A stretch of DNA of 41,534 nt from assembly GCA_003612335.1 (NCBI GenBank), contig RAYO01000034.1, positions 1-41,534 of the forward strand, written 5' to 3'. Shown piece by piece: positions 35,879-41,534 of the stretch. Every line of letters begins with the position of its first letter. Positions within the stretch are counted from its first letter, which is position 1. A program made the position numbers and the translations under genes. Origin of the DNA: a bacterium 1xD42-67. Its GTDB lineage: Bacteria; Bacillota; Clostridia; Oscillospirales; Oscillospiraceae. The notes below the pieces were generated by a model that saw nothing but the letters and a program-made list of their open reading frames with translations, did not search any database and was not told the origin of the DNA.

Positions 35879-36482
35879 CGAAGCGGACGCGGTGGTGATT
35901 GGTGCGGGTGCTGGGCTGTCCGCCTCGGCAGGGCTGACCTATTCCGGCGAACGGTTTGAGACACATTTCAAGGATTTTGCTGACAAGTACGGTATCCAGG
36001 ATATGTACTCTGGGGGCTTTTATCCGTTTGCATCACCGGAAGAATATTGGGCGTGGTGGAGCCGCCACATCATGGTAAACCGCTACGAACGCGCCCTAAA
36101 GCCGGTCTATGATGACCTGTTGAATTTGGTGGAGGGCAAAGACTACTTTGTTTTGACAACGAATGTGGATCATCAATTTCAGCTTGCAGGATTTGATAAA
36201 AAGCGGCTGTTTTACACCCAAGGGGACTATGGTTTGTGGCAATGTTCGGAGCCTTGCCATCAACGCACCTATGATAACGAGACAACGGTGTGCCAGATGT
36301 TTACAGAACAACGGGATATGAGAGTGCCGTCAGAACTTGTTCCCCCCTGTCCTGTGTGCGGCAGGCCTATGGCGATGAACCTGCGGACGGACAATACCTT
36401 TGTGCAGGACGAAGGTTGGTACACTGCTGCCAACAGATATTCTGATTTCCTGTATCAGCATGACGGTATAGGGCTTGTTTGA
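35802..36482 (+). pseudogene. Class-M sirtuin (SirTM), 3' end destroyed by IS
   Basis: SirTM enzymes ADP-ribosylate a lipoylated H-like carrier protein and act with a macrodomain. The frame shows the NAD motif GAGAGLSASAG, NVDHQF, the YTQGDYGLWQC segment (Gln in the place of the usual sirtuin catalytic His, as in this class) and a zinc finger (CSEPC, CPVCG). The normal family length is about 300 residues; here the match stops after NRYSDFLYQHDG. The frame then runs into the inverted repeat of an IS and ends at TGA 36480-36482, at 226 codons. DNA beyond the IS does not continue the gene. The start has AAGGTG 7 nt upstream. The protein is probably inactive or unstable. Confidence 0.85.
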
Positions 36483-37312
36483 AAAATAGGAACGACTGAG
36501 CTAAATCAACAAAATAGCGATAGCGGCAATGTAAACACAAGCGAGAAAAGACGCATCCAATTTGTCATATCTGGTGGCGATTCTGCGAAACCATTTGAGC
36601 TTTTGGAAGAATCATCCAACCAAATGACGCTCTTTATATAAGCTCCAGTCTACAGGCCACAGATCAGAAACATTGCTCTGAGGCGGGATCACATAGCTGG
36701 CTCCCTGTTCCGAGATGTAAGCTCGGATCGTCTTTGCCCCATAAGCACGGTCTGCTAATACATTACTGCCACTGGTTTTTACCTTTTCCAGCAGTTCAAC
36801 AGCGTGGACTGGATCATGGTCATTTCCCGCAGACAGCATGAATTCGACCGGGTTCTCCAGTCCATCTACGATAGTGTGCAGCTTTGTATTTAACCCGCCT
36901 CTGGTTCGCCCAACTGCCTTATCTGCCGTTTCCCCCCGTTGGCACTTTCGTGGACCTTGATGCAGGTAGAGTCCAAACTCAGGTTTTCCATATCCGCATC
37001 TGCGGACAATGCGCGAAATATGGCTTCCAATGTACCATCGTCCCGCCATTTAGCAAATCGGGCATACACAGACTGCCAGGGGCCATACGCCTCCGGCATT
37101 TCCCGCCACTGTGCTCCGCTGCGGACGATCTAAAGCATCCCATTGAGCATGTTTCGATCATCTTTCCGAGATTGGCCTCGTTTCCCCGTCTTCTTTGCTG
37201 GAAGCAGCTTCTTCACGCGTTCCCATTGTTCTTTTGTCGATTCATATCGCTTTATGGCCCTATTTTCGCACTTTTATTTGATTTGTACAATATTGATTTT
37301 TCAAACAAGCTC
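36471..37312 (-). mobile_element. Inactivated IS5-family element (842 bp) with TA duplication
   Basis: The 17-bp terminal inverted repeats are GGGCTTGTTTGAAAAAT (36471-36487) and, inverted, GAGCTTGTTTGAAAAAT (37296-37312), one mismatch. Each end is flanked by TA (36469-36470 and 37313-37314), consistent with a TA target duplication. The transposase inside reads on the minus strand and is of IS5/IS427 type. The element interrupts the sirtuin gene; the sirtuin 3' end is absent beyond it, so a deletion followed or accompanied insertion. Confidence 0.9.
36501..37255 (-). pseudogene. IS5/IS427-type transposase, multiply broken
   Basis: Read on the minus strand, the product would be KRYESTKEQWERVKKLLP, then WREMPEAYGPWQSVYARFAKW, then DADMENLSLDSTCIKVH (first DDE Asp) and VLADRAYG (second Asp), ending with ATRYDKL. 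Four lesions are visible: the start codon position is ATA; a TAG stands at 37130-37132; a frame change occurs at a six-C run (36932-36937); and a TGA interrupts the DDE domain at 36612-36614. The C-run change alone could be programmed frameshifting, but the stops are not. The element cannot move by itself. Confidence 0.85.
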
Positions 37313-37366
37313 TAATCTGTGTTTTCAGCAGCAGAACTATATTTTGTTCGGGCGCACAGATACCAG

Positions 37367-37409
37367 CTGCCAAAACAACGGTTTTTTTATTATGCCATTG
37401 TTCTGGCAG
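37367..37409 (-). terminator. Hairpin beyond the BlaR1-like gene
   Basis: CTGCCAAAACAACGG and CCATTGTTCTGGCAG (37367-37381 and 37395-37409) pair over 15 bp. Two plus-strand mismatches become G-U pairs in minus-strand RNA, so the fold belongs to the leftward transcript, 14 bp beyond the BlaR1-like stop. The loop is A-rich and there is no U-tract. Otherwise 37313-37422 holds no gene. Confidence 0.45.
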
Positions 37410-37422
37410 AGGTGTTGAATTA

Positions 37423-39945
37423 TTAGGATGCGTCTGCTGACACAATCGAAACGCTGCCCCTTACGGTTCCCAAAGCACCGTCCGGGGCCTGGAGATACAG
37501 TTGATAGGTTCCGGGCGTTGTTGCTGGAGGTCCAACGGTAAAATCCGCAATACATTCCAGCGGTTCGCCCGGCTGACGCAGGTTATTCACTGACCAATAG
37601 GCCACATCTTCCTGATTGTCCTTTGCAAAAAAGACCTTCATTCTGTTCCCTGTTTTCGCTGAAATGTCGTACAAAATTTCATCTCCGTCGGACAATGTGT
37701 ATTCCCCCAGGAAAATGGTTTCTCCCGCCGCTACGGTTTTGAAATCAACGGGGATTATTTCCACGCCAGTTTTATCATCCGAATCGTCCATATCCCCCAA
37801 CAGATCAATCACTTCCGCTTCGGTCATATAGGCGACGCCTGTGATTTTGCTTTCTGTATCACGGACTATTTTAATATTGACAGTTCCTTTTGGGTTCATA
37901 TTCAGCGTGTAAACGGATTTGTTGGGCCGGATGTCTAAAAAGGTGTTGACAAGCTGGCCCTGGTAATAATAGTCTTTGCCGTCCATTGTAACGCCCACAG
38001 CCTGGTATTCCGCCGCCTGTGCTTCGGCCCATTCTTTCTCCTGCTTTTCTTCCAGCTCGTCAAATTCTTCGCCTCGGTTCAGTTTATCAAAGAGCATAGA
38101 TTGAAAAGCCCAGTTTCCATCTTCCAAAGCCCTGTCCAGCCAAAGTTCCAGTTCCGATTCGTCCATACGGTCCGTTAAAGTGGAGAAAAACGCCATTTCT
38201 TCATCGGTATATGCCTTTTCTGTAAAGTCGGCAAGCAGAGGAGAATTTGAGCCAAGTCCGCGCACAGCAACAGAGAAGAAAGCGAAATCGCTCTCGGCAT
38301 AGAGCTTTTCAAGCCATGTCCTTTGAGCATTTTCGTCCAGCCGGGAGAAAGTGATTTCAAACAGAGGCAAACTGTCGGCTTTATAATACCGCTCTATCTC
38401 TGAAGAATTATCCTCAATGCTCACGGCTGCTTCTTTGGGATAGACAAAATTATCATAGGAACGGCTCCCTTGTCCAATCGCGAGGACTGCTCCAACCGAC
38501 TTATTAGCGGCATTTTTTCCCGCACTCGTGATGTCATAGTCCCGCAGGGTAATGTTGTAAATATGTGCATTTTTCGCAACCCCAAACAGTCCTATGATCT
38601 CTGCGTCCGGGTCGGTCATAGTGAGGCCCGTGATCTCAAAGCCATTGCCGTTATAGGTTCCTGTAAAAGGGACATCCCATGTTCCGATGGGAACCCAGTC
38701 ACCTGCGGACAAGGAAATATCCGCTTGCTGCATATAATTCAGGTTCATGCCGTACTTGCCTGTGCCAATCGCTCTGAGCTGGGCTTCATTAAAGACTAAA
38801 TAATATGTTGTTCCCCTAAAATCCAGTGTTTCCATTTCTAACGAATTGTCTGCATGTATCAAATTTGGCACATCTGCGGCGGCGGCAGTAGAATAAATCC
38901 CGACGAAAGCGGCACTGAAAATAATACACAAGGTCAGCATACCAGTCAAAAGCCGAATTGCTTTTGATGCTTTCTTAAAACTCATAATTGCTCCTATCCT
39001 TTCTTTTAACAGTTGTTTATTTTCGCTTAAAGTAACAGCACCGAGATTTTCTTTGTATCTCCCAACTGCCGCCATCGCGTCAAGTAAGGTTTTCCCGTAG
39101 TCCTGCGCGTTGCCGCTCCCCATTTTGGTAAGGACGGCTTCATCGCAGGAAAATTCACAAGCCTTAGTAATTTCCCGGCTCATAAGATATACCAGCGGAT
39201 TAAACCAATGCAGACAGACGGTGATTTGAACCAGCCATTTATAGAACATATCCCGCCGTTTGTAATGCGTCAGTTCATGCAGGATGATATAGCGAAAATC
39301 TTTTTCAGGAATATCTGCGCTGGGCAGTACGATACACGGACGGAAAAAGCCAATCAGCAGAGGGGAAGAAACCAACGGATTGACGCATAATTCAATGGGC
39401 TTTTTGATGCCCGACTGCTCCGCAACAACAGAAAGTTCGTCTAACCGCTCAATGTCAGAAACCGGGGTCAATCCAGCATGGATATACCGCATAAAGCCCT
39501 GATAGATTGTTATTTTTCGTATCAGCAAGCCCAGCGCGGCCACCAGCCACACCAGCCTGATCTGATCGATCAACAACACTCCAATATCTTGAAGTGGGTG
39601 GGCAGTTGTTACATCATCTGCCGGACTACTCACCGTTTCATTGTGATGTTCCGTCCCAATAGCGGGAGCAAGATTGCCCCCTGGAATGTTTAGTGAGGGC
39701 TGTTGCTGCGGCGGTAAAGGAGCGGTCTGGGATATTGCCTGATCGACAGCCTGATATGCCTTCCCCATCAGGCTTACTTCCGTCCCGAACGGGAGCAGCA
39801 GCCGCAAAACAACAACCAACCAAATGTAATACTGCCATTGCCGACTGATTTTGTTTTGCAAACACTGTTTTCCCAAAAGTAAAGCTAGAATAAGCAAACT
39901 GCTGGAAAAAGACATGGACAGGAAAATTTTCAAAACTGTGTTCAT
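37423..39945 (-). CDS. BlaR1/MecR1-like M56 metalloprotease with beta-helix sensor
   Basis: The 840-residue protein has four predicted membrane helices around an M56 zinc protease domain. The site is HELTH (H223, E224, H227) with downstream E264/D268-E269 in CEFSCDEAVL. After a last helix (about 331-352) comes an extracellular part that is not a penicillin-binding domain: a GLUG-like beta segment (PIGTWDVPFTGTYNGNGFEITGLTM), Asp/Glu-rich helices and a C-terminal beta domain. In BlaR1, ligand sensing outside activates the protease to remove the repressor. Here the ligand is unknown and no beta-lactamase is next door. It lies 5 nt after the BlaI-like gene in one operon. Confidence 0.9.
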   Translation of the reverse strand: MNTVLKIFLSMSFSSSLLILALLLGKQCLQNKISRQWQYYIWLVVVLRLLLPFGTEVSLMGKAYQAVDQAISQTAPLPPQQQPSLNIPGGNLAPAIGTEHHNETVSSPADDVTTAHPLQDIGVLLIDQIRLVWLVAALGLLIRKITIYQGFMRYIHAGLTPVSDIERLDELSVVAEQSGIKKPIELCVNPLVSSPLLIGFFRPCIVLPSADIPEKDFRYIILHELTHYKRRDMFYKWLVQITVCLHWFNPLVYLMSREITKACEFSCDEAVLTKMGSGNAQDYGKTLLDAMAAVGRYKENLGAVTLSENKQLLKERIGAIMSFKKASKAIRLLTGMLTLCIIFSAAFVGIYSTAAAADVPNLIHADNSLEMETLDFRGTTYYLVFNEAQLRAIGTGKYGMNLNYMQQADISLSAGDWVPIGTWDVPFTGTYNGNGFEITGLTMTDPDAEIIGLFGVAKNAHIYNITLRDYDITSAGKNAANKSVGAVLAIGQGSRSYDNFVYPKEAAVSIEDNSSEIERYYKADSLPLFEITFSRLDENAQRTWLEKLYAESDFAFFSVAVRGLGSNSPLLADFTEKAYTDEEMAFFSTLTDRMDESELELWLDRALEDGNWAFQSMLFDKLNRGEEFDELEEKQEKEWAEAQAAEYQAVGVTMDGKDYYYQGQLVNTFLDIRPNKSVYTLNMNPKGTVNIKIVRDTESKITGVAYMTEAEVIDLLGDMDDSDDKTGVEIIPVDFKTVAAGETIFLGEYTLSDGDEILYDISAKTGNRMKVFFAKDNQEDVAYWSVNNLRQPGEPLECIADFTVGPPATTPGTYQLYLQAPDGALGTVRGSVSIVSADAS

Positions 39946-39950
39946 TGCTG

Positions 39951-40325
39951 CTATTTCCCTTTCTCCAACAGCTTTCTCAAGTCCTCGTATTCCGCGTCTG
40001 TCAGCAGGTCGCCCATAATTAGATTGGAAACCAGACCTTTTGCGCTGCCCTCATAGATCTTGTCCAGGAAATTTTTTGTCTGCGCCGTCTGGTACTCCGC
40101 TTCCGAAACAAGCGTGGTATATTCATTGCGGCGTCCGATTTTCTTTGCACTCAAAAAGCCTTTGTTCATCAGCCGCGATAGGAGTACAATCAGGGTGTTC
40201 TTTTGACACGGCTTGCCTCTTGCTGCCAGCCCATCCATGATATAGGGAAACAGTGTCACATCCTCCGGGTTCCCCCATACGATTTTCATAATCTCCAGTT
40301 CAGTATCGGATATTTGCTGTATCAT
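39951..40325 (-). CDS. BlaI/MecI-family repressor
   Basis: The 124-residue repressor has a winged-helix domain (ISDTELEIMKIVWGNPEDVTL...NTLIVLLSRLMNKGFLSAKKIGRRNEYTTL) and a C-terminal dimer helix region ending ADAEYEDLRKLLEKGK-like (here TDAEYEDLRKLLEKGK). The ATG at 40325 has AGGAGG 6 nt upstream; a longer frame would run through the promoter. BlaI proteins repress their own operon and are cleaved after signalling by the BlaR1 partner, which follows. A perfect -35 and an inverted operator-like repeat overlap the promoter. Confidence 0.94.
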   Translation of the reverse strand: MIQQISDTELEIMKIVWGNPEDVTLFPYIMDGLAARGKPCQKNTLIVLLSRLMNKGFLSAKKIGRRNEYTTLVSEAEYQTAQTKNFLDKIYEGSAKGLVSNLIMGDLLTDAEYEDLRKLLEKGK

Positions 40326-40365
40326 TTTTATCCTCCTTAATGTATAACGTGATGTTGACATATAA

Positions 40366-40394
40366 AGGATAGCACGTTGTTGTACTTTTGTCAA
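40366..40394 (-). promoter_or_regulatory. Promoter and operator of the BlaI/BlaR1-like operon
   Basis: TTGACA (minus strand, 40394-40389), a 17-nt spacer and TATCCT (40371-40366) form a strong promoter. AACGTG (40346-40351) and CACGTT (40373-40378) are inverted about the -10 and start region, and ATGTCAACAT lies between them. This fits a repressor site that blocks transcription. Confidence 0.8.
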
Positions 40395-40397
40395 GCC

Positions 40398-40640
40398 TAT
40401 AGCAGCGAAAGGAGTTCGAGACAGATCATTCTTGGATTATCTACAGTATAGAAACAGGACATGATAATTTTGGCTGATTAATATTTCGTTTTTTAAGAAT
40501 TTGACCAGTGGAAAGTTAGAAGAGAATTTGGGGCAGCCTCGATATGGAATGCCTTTATAACCTTACATAAGATGGAGAGCCTTGAAAACAGCGGGGTTTT
40601 CATGCTCTATTTGTCCACGCTGTCCGGCATATGAGCGAAA
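40398..40640. other. Intergenic stretch without recognised gene
   Basis: AT-rich DNA between the BlaI promoter and the TnpV terminator contains no convincing reading frame or ribosome binding site. A small inverted repeat TGAAAAC/GTTTTCA (40583-40602) is present. It looks like decayed mobile-element sequence. Confidence 0.5.
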
Positions 40641-40643
40641 GGA

Positions 40644-40692
40644 AAAGGCTCTTGAAAGGCCCGCCAATAGGGGGAGCCTCTCAAGAGCCTTT
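40644..40692 (-). terminator. Terminator of tnpV
   Basis: AAAGGCTCTTGA (40644-40655) and TCAAGAGCCTTT (40681-40692) form a 12-bp stem around a 25-nt loop, about 40 bp after the tnpV stop codon. On the minus strand the stem ends with CCTTTTCC. Confidence 0.7.
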
Positions 40693-40733
40693 GTGCTTTT
40701 CAGTCGGCGCAAATGCTGGGAAACTGATACCGC

Positions 40734-41120
40734 CTATGCGTAGATTAATTCGTGCCGGATGGTTTCCTCGGCGCGGTTCACAATGCTGTCCATGGCCTTG
40801 ACCCACTCCCATTCCGACCGCCGTTTCAAGTCCTCGGTCACGCCCTCGTCCTCAGCCATCTGCCGGACGATGCGCCGGTAGCGGTTCTGCGCCTGTTCGT
40901 CGAGGTCGGTAAGATAGGTGTTCAGCTTGCCCGTCAAGGTCAGGTGGTTCAGCAGAAGCGGGTTCGTTTCCTCCAGATACGCCTGGTGCATCCGCCCCCA
41001 CTTCCCAATGGGGCGGTCATCGTCCTCCGGCAGTACGATAGTCGGAATGCAGTAGTCCCCGACAAGGATATAATCAAGGCCGTTCGCCTCGTCATGGATT
41101 CTCGCTTTCAATTCGCTCAT
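40734..41120 (-). CDS. tnpV: TnpV family transposon-encoded protein
   Basis: The 128-residue protein matches TnpV found in Firmicute mobile elements: YILVGDYCIPTIVLPEDDDRPIGKWGRMHQAYL near the start, then LTGKLNTYLTDLDEQAQNRY, QMAEDEGVTEDLK and an ending NRAEETIRHELIY. GGAGGT is 6 nt upstream of the ATG. The molecular role of TnpV is unclear; it marks transposon DNA and here stands alone without a large serine recombinase in view. Confidence 0.9.
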   Translation of the reverse strand: MSELKARIHDEANGLDYILVGDYCIPTIVLPEDDDRPIGKWGRMHQAYLEETNPLLLNHLTLTGKLNTYLTDLDEQAQNRYRRIVRQMAEDEGVTEDLKRRSEWEWVKAMDSIVNRAEETIRHELIYA

Positions 41121-41153
41121 GGTTATACCTCCGATTCGATAGTCTGTCTTGAA

Positions 41154-41174
41154 TATCGGTAGCCGCTACCGATA
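41154..41174. repeat. 21-bp inverted repeat upstream of tnpV
   Basis: TATCGGTAGC and GCTACCGATA are exact complements around one C. It is about 33 bp upstream of the tnpV start and may be an operator or recombination site. The rest of 41175-41285 holds nothing recognisable. Confidence 0.5.
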
Positions 41175-41285
41175 ACGCGCCTCGCCATCTCGCCGGAGGA
41201 TATCGACCGCCATCACACTGCTTTTTTGTGTCATTCTTTATGTAAGGTTGACTAAGAAAAATTTGGGGGCAGCAGGAAACGACAA

Positions 41286-41322
41286 AAACCGCCCGGCAGG
41301 TCATAGACCCGCCGGGCGGTTT
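41286..41322 (-). terminator. Terminator after the IS630-type transposase
   Basis: AAACCGCCCGGC (41286-41297) and GCCGGGCGGTTT (41311-41322) form a perfect 12-bp stem; on the minus strand it is followed by a U5 run. It lies 30 bp after the transposase stop codon. Confidence 0.85.
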
Positions 41323-41352
41323 GCACTGTATAATTTACTATTACTTCCGTAG

Positions 41353-41534
41353 CTAAAGATAGGAAAGTACCGAGTGGAGGAAAAAGCAGGAGACGAGAGG
41401 CGGATGAAGCTGCAATTTTCGCATGAATGACTGAATTTTATGAGAGATATCAGCCGCAGTATAGGGTAGACAGCCTGAATGGACAGAAATCTTCAGAGCA
41501 TGATTCAAGTACTCATCGGGATTGTATTCCGGAG
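41353..41534 (-). CDS. IS630-family transposase, C-terminal end (partial)
   Basis: The minus-strand frame from the right edge gives 59 residues, beginning PEYNPDEYLNHALKISV and ending KLQLHPPLVSCFFLHSVLSYL, with a TAG at 41353-41355. The motif PEYNPDEYLN is the region around the last catalytic acidic residue (E) of IS630-family DDE transposases. The rest of the gene is beyond the window, so completeness cannot be judged. It is another sign that the right end of the window is mobile-element DNA. Confidence 0.8.
   Translation of the reverse strand, partial: PEYNPDEYLNHALKISVHSGCLPYTAADISHKIQSFMRKLQLHPPLVSCFFLHSVLSYL

Noticed and set aside
36501..37255. Functional two-frame IS5 transposase with programmed frameshift
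   Set aside because: A frameshift at the six-base run could be programmed, but TAG at 37130, TGA at 36612 and ATA at the start position show decay.
37423..39945. True BlaR1/MecR1 beta-lactam sensor
   Set aside because: The external part lacks recognisable SxxK/SxN/KTG transpeptidase motifs and shows a GLUG-like segment; no beta-lactamase gene is adjacent.

Overview
The window looks like a chromosomal segment of a GC-rich, flagellated, spore-lineage Firmicute of the gut Oscillospiraceae type (Flavonifractor/Intestinimonas/Oscillibacter neighbourhood). This is an inference from three things: the dgt-dnaG-rpoD cluster, the high GC with typical AGGAGG ribosome binding sites, and the mixture of an SLH-anchored giant protein, desulfoferrodoxin, TnpV and Tn916/Tn1549-type integrase genes. 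The genus cannot be fixed from the sequence alone.

Left part, core genome (1-10.6 kb). The 3' end of a flagellin gene converges on a 1114-residue Sel1-repeat protein. Leftward of a small gap follows the replication/transcription cluster dgt (dGTP triphosphohydrolase), dnaG (primase) and rpoD (housekeeping sigma factor), with dnaG and rpoD overlapping by 4 nt. A desulfoferrodoxin-type superoxide reductase is divergent from rpsB-tsf (ribosomal protein S2 and EF-Ts), and each side has a recognisable promoter.

Giant surface protein (10.8-24 kb). One 13.1-kb gene encodes a 4380-residue secreted protein. It has a signal peptide, a Cys/His-rich N-terminus, about 40 tandem Ig-like/MBG/YDG modules and three C-terminal SLH domains. 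The modules follow a regular higher-order rule: short cycles of about 1005 bp alternate with long cycles of about 1.8-2.0 kb, giving a period close to 3.0 kb. Four strong hairpins separate it from the next, convergent operon.

Redox operon (24.2-27.1 kb, minus strand). A TlpA-like lipoprotein thioredoxin, a 50-residue CxxC membrane peptide, a NapH/CcoG-like membrane polyferredoxin and an FAD oxidoreductase with a C-terminal Rieske domain are tightly packed or overlapping. They suggest an envelope electron-transfer route. A low-molecular-weight tyrosine phosphatase with an extra segment lies behind it.

Right part, accessory region (27.9 kb to the end), visibly lower in GC and typical of a decayed integrative element. 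A frameshifted, C-terminally truncated Tn916-family integrase and an intact excisionase are followed by a lipoprotein/ABC ATPase/FtsX-type permease operon and its response regulator/histidine kinase operon. The two operons share an identical 20-nt promoter-proximal box at the same distance from their -10 elements, which points to direct control by the regulator. Next come a divergent HxlR regulator/SnoaL-like gene pair, then a zinc-type macrodomain gene overlapping a class-M sirtuin gene (a protein ADP-ribosylation/removal pair) whose 3' end is destroyed by a dead IS5-family element. A BlaI/BlaR1-like repressor/protease pair with a non-penicillin sensor domain, a TnpV gene and the end of an IS630-family transposase close the window.
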